A stretch of DNA of 64,000 nt from Oscillospiraceae bacterium (GTDB lineage: Bacteria; Bacillota; Clostridia; Oscillospirales; Acutalibacteraceae). Of this stretch, positions 41,649 to 51,439 are shown in pieces; positions within the stretch are counted from its first letter, which is position 1, and each line of letters starts with the position of its first letter. The position numbers and the translations under genes are program-made. Below the pieces are notes generated by a model that was not told where the DNA came from, did not search any database, and saw nothing but the letters and a program-made list of their open reading frames with translations. The stretch is taken from assembly GCA_031280825.1 (NCBI GenBank), contig JAITGE010000006.1, positions 35,542 to 99,541 of the forward strand, in the 5' to 3' direction.

Positions 41649-43085
41649 ATGCCCAAGGATACCTATGAATCCCCACTGAACGCGCGCTACGCAAGCCGCG
41701 AAATGCAGTATCTTTTTTCGCCCGATTTCAAGTTCCGCACCTGGCGGCGGCTGTGGATCGCCCTTGCCGAGGCGGAGCTGGAGCTGGGGCTTGCCGCCGT
41801 CCGCCCGGAGCAGATTGATCAAATGCGCGCCTTTGCGCAGGAAATCAACTACGAGGTCGCGGACGCCCGCGAAAAAGAAGTGCGGCACGATGTGATGGCG
41901 CACGTTTATGCCTTCGGGGAGCAATGTCCGCTGGCAAAGCCTATCATCCATTTGGGCGCAACCAGCTGCTATGTGGGCGATAATACAGATCTCATCACCA
42001 TGCGCGAGGGGCTTGTGCTGCTGCACAAAAAGCTCGTCGCCGTTCTGGCGGCACTGGGCAGGTTCGCGGAGCAATACAAAGCTTTGCCCTGCCTTGCCTT
42101 CACACATTTTCAACCCGCGCAGCCCACAACTGTTGGCAAACGCGCCACGCTCTGGATGCAGGAGCTGCTGCTGGACGAGGAGGCGATCACGCACCAACTG
42201 GCGCAGCTGCGTTTGTTGGGTTCAAAGGGAACGACCGGCACGCAGGCAAGCTTTTTGGAGCTTTTTGGCGGCGACCACGCAAAATGCCGCGCGCTGGATC
42301 AAAAAATTGCTGCAAAAATGGGCTTCCCCGGCTGTTATCCCGTTGCGGGGCAAACCTACAGCCGCAAGGTGGACGCGCAGGTGCTGGACGTGCTTTCCGG
42401 CGTTGCGCAATCCGCCGCCAAATTCGCTGCGGATCTCCGCCTGCTGCAGCATCTGAAGGAAATGGAAGAACCCTTTGAGGCGAACCAAATCGGCTCCTCC
42501 GCCATGGCGTATAAACGCAACCCCATGCGCAGCGAACGCATTTGCTCCCTCGCCCGCTATGTGATTGCCGATGCGCTCAACCCCGCTATGACGGCTTCGG
42601 CGCAATGGTTTGAACGCACGCTGGATGATTCGGCAAACAAGCGCATCGCCGTTGCCGAAGCCTTTTTGGCGACTGACGCGATCCTTTCGCTTTATCTTAA
42701 CGTGGCGCAGGGCTTGGTGGTTTATCCGAAAATGATCGAAAAGCGCCTGTGGGCGGAGCTGCCCTTTATGGCGACCGAAAATATCCTGATGGACGCCGTG
42801 CGGCGCGGCGGCGACCGGCAGGAGCTGCACGAACGCATCCGCGTGCATTCGCAGGAGGCGGCAAAGCAAGTCAAGCAGGAGGGGCAAGCCAACGACCTTT
42901 TGCGGCGCATTGCCGCCGACGCGGCTTTTGGGCTGACGCTGCCGCAGCTGGAGCAGATGCTCGCCCCCGCCGCCTTTGTCGGCCGCGCGCCGCAGCAGAC
43001 GGAGGAATTTTTAGCGGAGCATATCGCCCCCTTGCTCCGGCAGCACGGGGACGCGGAAAATATGCAAGCGGAAATACGCGTTTAA
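41649..43085 (+). CDS. purB: Adenylosuccinate lyase
   Basis: Acts twice in purine synthesis, releasing fumarate from SAICAR and adenylosuccinate. 478 aa. Signature segments are LGATSCYVGDNTDL, THFQPAQPTTVGKR (catalytic His), and the flexible loop GSSAMAYKRNPMRSERI with the catalytic serine. The ATG at 41649 has GGGAA upstream. The related purD lies at 16 kb on the other strand. Confidence 0.95.
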   Translation: MPKDTYESPLNARYASREMQYLFSPDFKFRTWRRLWIALAEAELELGLAAVRPEQIDQMRAFAQEINYEVADAREKEVRHDVMAHVYAFGEQCPLAKPIIHLGATSCYVGDNTDLITMREGLVLLHKKLVAVLAALGRFAEQYKALPCLAFTHFQPAQPTTVGKRATLWMQELLLDEEAITHQLAQLRLLGSKGTTGTQASFLELFGGDHAKCRALDQKIAAKMGFPGCYPVAGQTYSRKVDAQVLDVLSGVAQSAAKFAADLRLLQHLKEMEEPFEANQIGSSAMAYKRNPMRSERICSLARYVIADALNPAMTASAQWFERTLDDSANKRIAVAEAFLATDAILSLYLNVAQGLVVYPKMIEKRLWAELPFMATENILMDAVRRGGDRQELHERIRVHSQEAAKQVKQEGQANDLLRRIAADAAFGLTLPQLEQMLAPAAFVGRAPQQTEEFLAEHIAPLLRQHGDAENMQAEIRV

Positions 43086-43112
43086 CGCGACACAAAAAAC
43101 GAGGAACGGACC

Positions 43113-43982
43113 ATGCACCTTGCCCGGCAAATTCTGTTTTTGTGCGCAGGGAACACCTGCCGCAGCCCCATGGCAGCGGCTCTGTTTGCTGCGCTTTGCG
43201 CTGCGCGGGGGGATTTTCACGCCGTCAGCGCGGGGCTTGCCGCAACGCCGGGGCAGCCCGCCGCCGCGCATATGCAGATCGTCGCCGCCGAGAAAGGCTT
43301 GAATATATCCGCGCACGAAAGCCGCCAAGCAGATGTCGAAGCACTGCGGGCGGCGGATTGTGTCGTCTGCCTTTCGGCGGATATTGTCCGCGCCGCCGCG
43401 CGATTCGCCGCGCCGGAGCGGTTGTATCTGCTGGGCGGCGGCATTTCAGATCCCTATGGCGGCGATCAGGACGCTTACCGCGCCTGTGCGGCGCAGATGG
43501 AAGCGGCTCTGCCCTCGCTTTTGCGCGCGCTGCAGGCGGATTGCGTTATCCGCGCCATGACGGAAGCTGATTTGCCCGCCGTTCTTGCTCTGGAGCAAGT
43601 GGGCTTTGGGCAGGAGGCTTGGTCAGCGGCGCTGTTCCGCAGCGCGATCGCCCTGCCGGGCGCACGGTATTATGTCGCCGCGCGGGCAGGTGAAATCCTT
43701 GGCTTTGCCGGAACACAGACAGCGGCGGACGCCACAAGCTTGGATACCGTTGCAATACACCCCGCCTATCAGCGGCAAGGGCTTGCGCACGCCCTGCTTG
43801 CCCGCGCGGAAGCGGACGCCGTTACGCAGGGCGGTCGTGCCCTTTGGCTGGAGGTACGGGAGGGCAACACGGCGGCGCGCCGCCTGTATGAAGTGCGGGG
43901 CTACAAGGAAGTCAATCGCCGTCGCGCTTACTATGCGCATCCGACGGAGGACGCGATTTTGATGACGCTGGAGGTTCGCTAA
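43113..43982 (+). CDS. Fusion of low-molecular-weight phosphatase and RimI-like acetyltransferase
   Basis: A 289-aa two-domain protein. Residues 1-140 are a low-molecular-weight protein phosphatase: the P-loop CAGNTCRS (C11, R17), and the SDPYGGD motif near 111-116 carrying the general acid. Residues 143-289 are a GNAT acetyltransferase like RimI: VIRAMTEADLPAVLALE, LDTVAIHPAYQRQGLAHALLARA (acetyl-CoA loop Q-x-x-G-x-A) and LEVREGNTAARRLYEVRGYKEV. rimI commonly adjoins tsaD, which follows here after one base, and an arginine-phosphatase gene (ywlE) often adjoins the t6A gene tsaC. The fusion joins these two neighbours in a single chain. Confidence 0.88.
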   Translation: MHLARQILFLCAGNTCRSPMAAALFAALCAARGDFHAVSAGLAATPGQPAAAHMQIVAAEKGLNISAHESRQADVEALRAADCVVCLSADIVRAAARFAAPERLYLLGGGISDPYGGDQDAYRACAAQMEAALPSLLRALQADCVIRAMTEADLPAVLALEQVGFGQEAWSAALFRSAIALPGARYYVAARAGEILGFAGTQTAADATSLDTVAIHPAYQRQGLAHALLARAEADAVTQGGRALWLEVREGNTAARRLYEVRGYKEVNRRRAYYAHPTEDAILMTLEVR

Positions 43983-43983
43983 G

Positions 43984-44976
43984 GTGAAAATTTTGGGTAT
44001 CGAATCCTCCTGCGATGAAACCGCCGCCGCTGTTGTGGAGGACGGACGCATCGTGCTTTCCAGCGCGATCGCCAGCCAAATTGAGACCCACCGGAGCTAT
44101 GGCGGCGTCGTGCCGGAAATTGCCTCGCGGATGCATGTGGAAGCCATCTGCGGCGTGACGGAGGAAGCGCTGCTCCAAAGCGGCCTTGCCTTGGAGGAAA
44201 TCGACGCCGTCGCCGTGACCGCCGCGCCGGGCTTGATCGGCGCGCTGCTGGTGGGCGTGAATTACGCCAAGGGGCTGGCTTTTTCGGCGGGTAAGCCGTT
44301 GGTAGCCGTGCACCATTTGCGCGGGCACATCGCCGCCAATTACATCACGCACCCGGCGCTTGCGCCGCCCTTTCTTTGCCTGATTGCTTCGGGCGGGCAC
44401 ACGCATATTGTACAGGTGCGGGATTACACGGATTTTCACGTGCTGGGGCGCACCAGGGACGATGCCGCCGGCGAAGCGTTTGATAAAGCCGCGCGCGCGC
44501 TGGGCTTGCCCTACCCCGGCGGGGTGCAGCTGGATCGTATCGGGCAGGGCGGCGATCCAAGGGCTTACCGGTTCCCGCGCCCAAAGCTTTCCGGCGGCGG
44601 TTATGATTTCAGCTTCAGCGGTCTGAAAACCGCTGCGCTCACGCAGATGAAAACGCTCCCCGCCGGCGGCTTGGCGGATTTTGCCGCCTCGTTCCAATAT
44701 GCTGTGGCGGATTATCTTTGCCACAATACGCTGCTGGCGGCGCGGGAGCACGGCTATACGCGCGTCGCGCTGGCAGGCGGCGTTTGCGCAAACACTACCC
44801 TGCGGCGGGAAATGCAGACCCGCTGCGCTGCCGCCGGGGCGATGCTCTATATGCCGCAGCCCGCCTATTGCGGCGACAATGCCGCAATGATCGCCGCGCA
44901 GGGCTTTTACGAATACAAAGCCCACGGCGCTGCCGGTTGGGATCTGACCGCCGACGCGCGCAGCGCGGGACTATAA
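43984..44976 (+). CDS. tsaD: tRNA N6-adenosine threonylcarbamoyltransferase
   Basis: Transfers threonylcarbamoyl to A37 of tRNA, the t6A step. 330 aa. The N-terminal [17 protein letters not shown], metal-binding HHLRGH, and GGHTHIV and [18 protein letters not shown] segments are canonical. The start is GTG 43984, with GGAGG about 8 bp upstream in the end of the fusion gene. Its product is further cyclised by TcdA (10.3 kb). tsaB and tsaE are not seen in the window. Confidence 0.96.
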   Translation: MKILGIESSCDETAAAVVEDGRIVLSSAIASQIETHRSYGGVVPEIASRMHVEAICGVTEEALLQSGLALEEIDAVAVTAAPGLIGALLVGVNYAKGLAFSAGKPLVAVHHLRGHIAANYITHPALAPPFLCLIASGGHTHIVQVRDYTDFHVLGRTRDDAAGEAFDKAARALGLPYPGGVQLDRIGQGGDPRAYRFPRPKLSGGGYDFSFSGLKTAALTQMKTLPAGGLADFAASFQYAVADYLCHNTLLAAREHGYTRVALAGGVCANTTLRREMQTRCAAAGAMLYMPQPAYCGDNAAMIAAQGFYEYKAHGAAGWDLTADARSAGL

Positions 44977-44990
44977 ATGGAGGAAGCGCA

Positions 44991-46355
44991 ATGATTTCAC
45001 GGCTGGAAATTCAGGAAACAAACCGCATGATTGCCGAAGCCAATCTGGATGTACGCACGATCACCATGGGCGTGAGCCTGCTGGATTGCGCGTGCGAGGA
45101 GCTGGATCGCTTTTGCGCCAAGATCTACGACCGCATCACGGCGGCAGCGGAAAAGCTCGTGCAAACGGGGGATGATATCGCCCTGCAATTCGGTGTGCCG
45201 ATCGTCAACAAACGCATTGCCGTCACCCCGGTTGCGCAGGCGGCGGCGGGCTTAAGAACCGATAACGAAGGCTACGTGCGCATTGCGCAGACCCTCGACG
45301 CGGCGGCACGCGCGGTGGGGGTCAACTTTATCGGCGGCTTTTCGGCGCTGGTGCAAAAGGGGAGCACCGAAAGCGACCGTGCCTTGGTGCACAGCATCCC
45401 GCAGGCGCTTGCGACGACGGAGCGCGTTTGCTCCAGCGTCAACCTTGGCTCCACGCGAGCGGGCATTAACATGAATGCCGTCGCGCGGATGGGCAAGGTC
45501 ATCAAGGAGGCGGCGGAATTGACGCGCGAAAGCGGCTCCATGGCCTGCGCCAAGCTGGTGGTGTTCTGCAATGCGGTGGAGGATAACCCCTTTATGGCGG
45601 GCGCCTTCCACGGCGCGGGCGAGCGGGATTTGGTGATCAATGTGGGCGTAAGCGGTCCTGGCGTCGTCAAGCGGGCGCTGGAGGAGGTACGCGGCGCGGA
45701 TTTTGAAACCGTGTGCGAAACCGTCAAAAAAACAGCCTTTAAGGTCACGCGCGTAGGGCAGCTGGTCGCCCGGGAGGCTTCGCGGCGGTTGGGCGTTCCG
45801 TTTGGGATCATCGATCTTTCCCTTGCGCCGACGCCTGCCGTGGGCGACAGCATCGCCGAGATTTTGCAGGAGCTGGGGCTGGAGCATCCCGGTGCGCCGG
45901 GCAGCACGGCGGCGCTTGCCCTGCTCAACGACAATGTGAAGAAGGGCGGCGTGATGGCTTCAAGCTATGTAGGCGGCTTGAGCGGCGCCTTTATCCCCGT
46001 GAGCGAGGATCACGGAATGATCGAAGCCGCCCGCTGCGGCGCGCTGACCCTGGAAAAGCTCGAAGCCCTCACCTGCGTTTGCTCGGTGGGGCTGGATATG
46101 ATCGCTGTGCCGGGCACGACCAGCGCGGAAACCATCGCGGGCATCATTGCCGACGAGATGGCGATCGGCATGATCAACGGCAAGACGACCGCCGTGCGCA
46201 TCATTCCGGCGGCGGGCATGGAGGTGGGCGATACCGTTGCGTTTGGCGGGCTGTTGGGCAGCGCGCCGGTGATGCCTGTGAACCCTTATGCTTGCGACGC
46301 CTTTATCCGGCGCGGCGGACGTATTCCGCCGCCCATCCACAGCTTTCGGAATTGA
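44991..46355 (+). CDS. UPF0210 / PFL-family (DUF711) protein
   Basis: A 454-aa conserved protein of the UPF0210 family. Long identical-looking family segments are present: [81 protein letters not shown] and [24 protein letters not shown]. Its biochemical role is not established. In many Firmicutes an ACT-domain (UPF0237) gene lies just upstream; here tsaD does instead. The ATG at 44991 has GGAGGAAG. Confidence 0.9.
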   Translation: MISRLEIQETNRMIAEANLDVRTITMGVSLLDCACEELDRFCAKIYDRITAAAEKLVQTGDDIALQFGVPIVNKRIAVTPVAQAAAGLRTDNEGYVRIAQTLDAAARAVGVNFIGGFSALVQKGSTESDRALVHSIPQALATTERVCSSVNLGSTRAGINMNAVARMGKVIKEAAELTRESGSMACAKLVVFCNAVEDNPFMAGAFHGAGERDLVINVGVSGPGVVKRALEEVRGADFETVCETVKKTAFKVTRVGQLVAREASRRLGVPFGIIDLSLAPTPAVGDSIAEILQELGLEHPGAPGSTAALALLNDNVKKGGVMASSYVGGLSGAFIPVSEDHGMIEAARCGALTLEKLEALTCVCSVGLDMIAVPGTTSAETIAGIIADEMAIGMINGKTTAVRIIPAAGMEVGDTVAFGGLLGSAPVMPVNPYACDAFIRRGGRIPPPIHSFRN

Positions 46356-46373
46356 TGCTTCACCGGTTCTTTT

Positions 46374-48851
46374 TCAAGAAAATATATCACGCCTGTCATT
46401 TAACCTCGCGCAGATGACGGTCAGGTCGTCTTCGCGCTCGCTGCCGCCGCGCCGGGCGACGGACAGCGCCGCCAGGTGCTCCGCCAGCGCTTGCATATCC
46501 CCCGCGCCCTCTGTCCAACCCGCAAGGGCTTCGCAAAGCCAATCGTCGCTTTCGCCCAGCATTCCATCCGAAACAAGCACCACCACGTCCCCCGCCGCTA
46601 TTTGCGTGCTGGCGGTCGCCGGGTGTATATTGCGCAGAATCCCTGCCGGGAGGGCGCTAAGCTCTACGCGCTCGGCTTTTCCCTCCTTGCGCAAAAAGGA
46701 AACCGCGCCGCCCGCCTTGCAGAATTCCACCTCGCCCGTGTAGAGATCCACGGTCGCCGCGTCAATGGTGGCAAGGCTTTCTTCGCAGCTTTTCACCAGG
46801 AGTGCGGCGTTGGCCATGCGCACCGCCGCAGACGACGACAATCCGCTGCGCGCCAGGGAGCTAAAAATCTCCGTCGCCAAAGCGGAATCCACCGCAGCCC
46901 TGCCGCCGGTGCCCATACCGTCGCTCAAAATGAGAACCTCGCGCCCGCGTCCGTCCTCAAAGCAATCAAAGTAATCGCCGCAATACGCGGATTCGCTGGA
47001 GCTCATTTGCACCGCGCCCAAATTCATGTGATAGCTCGGGCGCTGGGCAAACAGCAGGCTGCTTTCGTCGCCGCCGCAAAGCGCCGTGACCGCCGGATTG
47101 CCGAAGGCGACGCCCGTCACGCGGCAAATGGCGCGCAAAAGCGCTTCCCCGCGCGCGGCGTCGTCCGGAATTTTTGCCGCCACGCTCAGCAGCAAGCCGC
47201 CACCGGAAGCCGCGCGCACGCAGCTCGCCGTGCGCACGCGATAGCCGAAGCCCTCTAAAACGCGGGCGGCCGCCTCGGCAATCTCATTTTCGAAGGTATC
47301 GCAGCGTTCCAGCTGCACACCCATTTCCTCCAGCAAGCCCGCAAGCGCGTTGAACTGCTCCGCCGCCGCCTGCCGCAGGGACGCGGCTTTTTGATAGCAA
47401 TCCATCCGGATGGCATACGCCTGGTGCGCTTGCCCCAGCGCGGCACAAAGCGTCGCCGGGCGCGCACAGCAATAAGGATATTCCCGCGCGTTCCAAAGCT
47501 GCTCCAGCTGCGCCGGCTCCAGATAAAGCGTTTCGCGCAGTTGCCGCAGGGCGGCGGCGAAAAAATCTGTCGTTTGCGCCGCGTTCCGCTCCCAGCAGTC
47601 GCCGTGCCGCGGGCAAGCCCGGCAGGCGGAGGCTTCCGCTTGGGCGCAAACGCTTTGCTCCACCGGCGCGCCAAGCTGCGAAAGCCCTGCCGCAACCTCT
47701 TCCACATAGCCTGCCACGCGCCGCATGGCGCCCGCGCTTGCCCGCAGCCGCAGCCCGCTCTCGTTCGCTGCGGGGGAAACCTGTTCCACGGGGCTTGCAA
47801 ACAGCTGCCGCAGCCGCGCCCATGCTTTGCCCGGTATGGCGATAAAAACCGCGATGGCGGCAAGGCATTCCAGACAAAAGAGAATCACCGGCGTTGGATC
47901 GGCAGCGGCGTTGCCCGCTATGACGGCATAAAAAACGCAAACCAACGCGAAGCCGCCCGCCACAGGCACGGCGGAAAGCTGAAGCAACCCCTTGGAAGGC
48001 TTTTCAAAGGCTTGCACGCTGCGGCTGAATACCCCGGCAAGCAGCCCGCCAATGGCAAAAACGCCAGCCAGCGCCGGTGCCCCGCCGGCCAGCACCATTG
48101 CCCCGCCGATGCAGGCGCCCGCCGCCGCGCCCCCGGTTTCCTGCCAGCTATAGGCTGCGGCAAGCACCAGCAAAATTGCCGGGATGTGCGCGGGCACAAA
48201 GCCCCCGGGCGCATACCCCGCCAGCGCGCAAAGCGGCATGGCGGCGCAAATGAGAAGCGCCGCAACCTCCTGCCTGCCCACGTGCAAGCGCACGGCAGGG
48301 CGGACGGCGGGCGCGCTTTCCGCCGCCGGGAGCTGCACGGCGCGGATCCCCCGCGCAACGGCAATAAAATAAGCGCAGCAGCCGGCGAAGACCGACCCGC
48401 ATATCAAAAAAAGCCAACGGGGCAAAACCGCCTGCACCATAAACGCGTCCCCGGCAAGCAAGCTTGCCCCGCCGGAAGCCGCGGCGCAGGCAGCCGCCAG
48501 AAAAGGCGCGCTCCAGTGCTGCCGCAGCCCGATGCGCCGCAAAGCGAGGTTCCCCAAGCCCGCCGCGGCTGTCGCCGCCATGACAGTCACGTTCTGCGGA
48601 TAGGGCAGCAGGAGCAGACAGCCCAGCGCACCGCCAAAAATCTGCGCCGCTAGCAGCTGCGCCGCGCCCGCCGCAGCCGCCGCAATCGCGAACGGCGCCG
48701 TTGCGGCGAACAGCCCGCCCGCAAAGCGGGCTTGCACAAGCACCGCCCCCATAAGCAGCGCCGCGCCCTGCCAAAGCACACGCACGGCAAGCTGCTGTAG
48801 CTCCGCCCCGGCGAAAAGGAAAGAAGGCTTGCGAATTTTTTCAACAGCCAT
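46374..48851 (-). CDS. spoIIE: Stage II sporulation protein E (PP2C phosphatase)
   Basis: Membrane phosphatase that dephosphorylates SpoIIAA to release SigF in the forespore and assists polar septation. 825 aa, normal length. The first roughly 330 residues hold about ten membrane helices; the middle has cysteine-rich sequence (ACRACPRHGDC); the C-terminal PP2C domain has EILSDGMGTGGRAAVDSALATEIF, VSDGMLGESDDWL and REDDLTVICARL with metal-binding aspartates. The ATG at 48851 has GGGAG. The best single indicator that this organism makes endospores. Confidence 0.95.
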   Translation of the reverse strand: MAVEKIRKPSFLFAGAELQQLAVRVLWQGAALLMGAVLVQARFAGGLFAATAPFAIAAAAAGAAQLLAAQIFGGALGCLLLLPYPQNVTVMAATAAAGLGNLALRRIGLRQHWSAPFLAAACAAASGGASLLAGDAFMVQAVLPRWLFLICGSVFAGCCAYFIAVARGIRAVQLPAAESAPAVRPAVRLHVGRQEVAALLICAAMPLCALAGYAPGGFVPAHIPAILLVLAAAYSWQETGGAAAGACIGGAMVLAGGAPALAGVFAIGGLLAGVFSRSVQAFEKPSKGLLQLSAVPVAGGFALVCVFYAVIAGNAAADPTPVILFCLECLAAIAVFIAIPGKAWARLRQLFASPVEQVSPAANESGLRLRASAGAMRRVAGYVEEVAAGLSQLGAPVEQSVCAQAEASACRACPRHGDCWERNAAQTTDFFAAALRQLRETLYLEPAQLEQLWNAREYPYCCARPATLCAALGQAHQAYAIRMDCYQKAASLRQAAAEQFNALAGLLEEMGVQLERCDTFENEIAEAAARVLEGFGYRVRTASCVRAASGGGLLLSVAAKIPDDAARGEALLRAICRVTGVAFGNPAVTALCGGDESSLLFAQRPSYHMNLGAVQMSSSESAYCGDYFDCFEDGRGREVLILSDGMGTGGRAAVDSALATEIFSSLARSGLSSSAAVRMANAALLVKSCEESLATIDAATVDLYTGEVEFCKAGGAVSFLRKEGKAERVELSALPAGILRNIHPATASTQIAAGDVVVLVSDGMLGESDDWLCEALAGWTEGAGDMQALAEHLAALSVARRGGSEREDDLTVICARLNDRRDIFS

Positions 48852-48981
48852 GATAATCGCTCCCTGTGATTTTTATATTCCTGGATTTTCCTGCCGCGTG
48901 CATTGTATCACTTTCGCCGGGTGAAAGATGTCGGAACAGAGAGGGGGCAAACGGAAGTGTTGGAACGACGGCTTTCGGCAA

Positions 48982-49020
48982 AAAGCACCCCCGCCCGCTT
49001 GCACGGACGAGGGTGTTTGT
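48982..49020 (-). terminator. Terminator after the secreted-protein gene
   Basis: CACCCCCG-CCG pairs imperfectly with CGG-CG-GGGTG (48986-48997 with 49004-49015); T-runs flank both sides. On the minus strand it ends the 49-kb gene before spoIIE. Confidence 0.75.
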
Positions 49021-49037
49021 TTATTTTGTTCTATGCA

Positions 49038-50348
49038 TCAAGCATTTTGCAGCCAGCTTACCATCCAATACGGGAAATCCCAATCATGGTAAAGCAAATC
49101 GAACAGCGCGTTGCCTACGCCGTATTCGAACAGGTGCGCAATTTCGCGCCCAAAATCAAACGGACCGTAGTAGGTGCCCGGCATCCATGCCCAGCCGCCC
49201 AGAAGAATCACCGCCGCCCATTGCGCGGCACTGTATTCCACCTTGACGGGCAGTTCAAAGTAGGTGTAATCCGTTGTGTAGACCGTGATCACACCTTCGC
49301 CGCGGTAGTCGCCGAACACGCCGTAATCCTCCGCACCGTACCAATCGGGAGAAACGGAAACCGGGAACCAGCTATCAATGAATGCAACGGTGCTCATGTC
49401 AAAGCTGGCGGGCAGCATATCCGAAAGCGGCGCGATGCCATGAAAAGCCAGCTTGCCCTTTGCCTTCACGCTGATTTCTTCATACCGCCTCACGGTGACG
49501 GTATAGCTGCCCGGCGTTCCGCTAAGAAGCGCGGCGCGGAGATACACCGTTTCACCCTCGGCAAGGATCGCGTGCACCGCAAAATTGTAGTCGCCCGCGC
49601 TGTCATCGTCAGAAACAAACGGAAAAAAATCCTCGTAACCCCACTCCGCATCGCTGTAATACAGCCACAGCTCTGCAACCGGGTCAATCATCGGCAGCAG
49701 GTTGCCGTCCACGTCCACCAAGCCGCCGTCATTTCCCCTTCCGCCGTCAGAAGTGAAAACATAAAGCCCGTCCTCCGGCGCGGTGAATTCAAACCACAGA
49801 CCTTCCCCCGCGTCTTCCTCTGTGGTGAAATTCGCCGTTGCGGGTATGTTTAACGTCAGCTGCGGGGCGTCCTCCGGCTTTTGCCAATACGCATCGTCTT
49901 CCTCCAGCGCAGTGGTGGCGTAAAAAACCCGCTCTTGCTCAAAATAGCCGTATTCCACGCCGTCAACGGTTTTCACCGGGACAAATTCGAGATTCCTCAT
50001 GCCCAACACCGAAAGAATCGCGAAGGTGCCGGCTTCGGTGCAGTCCCAGCTCACGATGTCGATCGTCCACCGGATATCGCCCAGCCCGGCGGCTTGCTCC
50101 CAAAGCGTGTCGTATTGGATGGTCTGCGTTTCGATCCCCGCGCCGCTTACGCTAAGCTCCAATCCGCTAAGCCCGTACCAAGGAAACTCTTCCGGCTCTT
50201 GCAAAACAGTGATCGTATCGCCTGACGCCGCTTCCAGGTAACGGTCGGGCTTTGCTGCCTGCGCCGCGCCCGCCGCGACGCTCATGCCGCCCAGCAGCAA
50301 AAGGGTTGCCAACAGAATTGCCAGGATACGCTTGCCAGCTTTTTTCAT
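49038..50348 (-). CDS. Secreted protein of unknown function, 436 aa
   Basis: An exported protein: a basic N-terminus (MKKAGKRILA), a hydrophobic stretch and a signal-peptidase-like AGAAQA site near residue 30. The mature part is acidic, rich in Y, W, D and G, and beta-sheet in character; residues about 165-290 (LTLNIPATANFTTEE to GSYTVTVRRYEE) look like a carbohydrate/pre-peptidase C-terminal type sandwich with FEFTAPEDGLYVFTS. The C-terminus has a tryptophan-rich helix. I cannot assign a function. The ATG at 50348 has GGAGAG, and an extended -10 (TGCTATACT) is about 50 bp upstream. Confidence 0.78.
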   Translation of the reverse strand: MKKAGKRILAILLATLLLLGGMSVAAGAAQAAKPDRYLEAASGDTITVLQEPEEFPWYGLSGLELSVSGAGIETQTIQYDTLWEQAAGLGDIRWTIDIVSWDCTEAGTFAILSVLGMRNLEFVPVKTVDGVEYGYFEQERVFYATTALEEDDAYWQKPEDAPQLTLNIPATANFTTEEDAGEGLWFEFTAPEDGLYVFTSDGGRGNDGGLVDVDGNLLPMIDPVAELWLYYSDAEWGYEDFFPFVSDDDSAGDYNFAVHAILAEGETVYLRAALLSGTPGSYTVTVRRYEEISVKAKGKLAFHGIAPLSDMLPASFDMSTVAFIDSWFPVSVSPDWYGAEDYGVFGDYRGEGVITVYTTDYTYFELPVKVEYSAAQWAAVILLGGWAWMPGTYYGPFDFGREIAHLFEYGVGNALFDLLYHDWDFPYWMVSWLQNA

Positions 50349-50482
50349 TTGCGTTTCTCTCCTTTTGATTTATCTTGGTTTTACCATAGCGAGTATAGCA
50401 TGTAAATATGTCCAAATTGTGTTTTTTCGGTCACAATACTGTCATTTATCGGTTACAATTTTGCCGTATTTTGTTAATATTT

Positions 50483-51439
50483 TCACAGATCATCTTCACA
50501 TGGGCAGCGCGTCGCCGCAAGGCAGACCCAGCCGCTCTCCTCGCGCCGCTCCGCAATATGCCAGCCCTGCGCTTGCAGCGCGGCGCAAATCTCCGCCGCG
50601 CGCGTGTCAATGATCCCGCTGCTGATCCAAACGCCGCCCGGCGCAAGGCGTCGCTCCGCCTGCGCCGCCAAAGCGATGATGGCGTCGGCGACAATGTTGG
50701 ATACGATAACATCGTATTGCCCCACAAGCTGCTCCGCCAAGCTTCCCGTGCGTATCTCCAGCACAGGCGGCGCGAATCCGTTGCGCAGCCCGTTTTCTGT
50801 GGCGCTTTGCACGGCAAGAGGGTCGATATCCACGCCCAGCGCCTGTTTTGCGCCCAGCAGCAAGGCCGCCACAGCCAATATGCCCGATCCGCAGCCAATA
50901 TCCGCCACAGCGGGCGGCGCCGGCGCGGCGGCAATCGCAGCCTCAAGCGCTTCCAGGCAAAGCCGCGTCGTTGCGTGCGCTCCCGAGCCAAAGGCAACGC
51001 CGGGTTCCATCAAAAGCACCGCGCGCCCGGGATATTTTTCCGGCGTAGGCGCTTCCCACGCGGGCTGGATCAGCAGCCGTTCGCCCACCGGGACGGGATG
51101 AAAATAAGCCTTCCAGCAATTTTCCCAATCCTCGCTGCGCACATCCCTTGTTTCGGTTTGGCAAGGGATGCCCAGCGCGGTCAGTCGCTCCCGCAAAAAC
51201 GCGACCGCTTCGGCAGGCGGCTCCTGCGGCGGCAAATATATATGGATCTTCCCCACAGCGCGATCCTGCGCCAACAGCGCTTCGTCAATCAGATCGCTGT
51301 GCGCAATCGCTTGCGCGTCCGCCTCCAAATCGCGATAATCCTCAAGATACATCCCCCCCGGCGCGATCATCAGCGCAATCGCCGCCGCCGTTTCCAAATG
51401 CTCCGCCGGGAGCACCAGCGTCAGTTCGCGGAATTCCAT
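50483..51439 (-). CDS. prmA: Ribosomal protein L11 methyltransferase
   Basis: SAM-dependent enzyme that trimethylates ribosomal protein L11. 318 aa. The N-terminal substrate domain contains SEDWENCWKAYFHPVPVGERLLIQPAWE; the catalytic domain has PGVAFGSGAHATTRLCLEAL, motif I DIGCGSGILAVAALLLGAK and SNIVADAII. The start ATG 51439 has AAAGGGGCGG, but lies inside the upstream ECF S-component-like gene, a 98-bp overlap. Confidence 0.94.
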   Translation of the reverse strand: MEFRELTLVLPAEHLETAAAIALMIAPGGMYLEDYRDLEADAQAIAHSDLIDEALLAQDRAVGKIHIYLPPQEPPAEAVAFLRERLTALGIPCQTETRDVRSEDWENCWKAYFHPVPVGERLLIQPAWEAPTPEKYPGRAVLLMEPGVAFGSGAHATTRLCLEALEAAIAAAPAPPAVADIGCGSGILAVAALLLGAKQALGVDIDPLAVQSATENGLRNGFAPPVLEIRTGSLAEQLVGQYDVIVSNIVADAIIALAAQAERRLAPGGVWISSGIIDTRAAEICAALQAQGWHIAERREESGWVCLAATRCPCEDDL

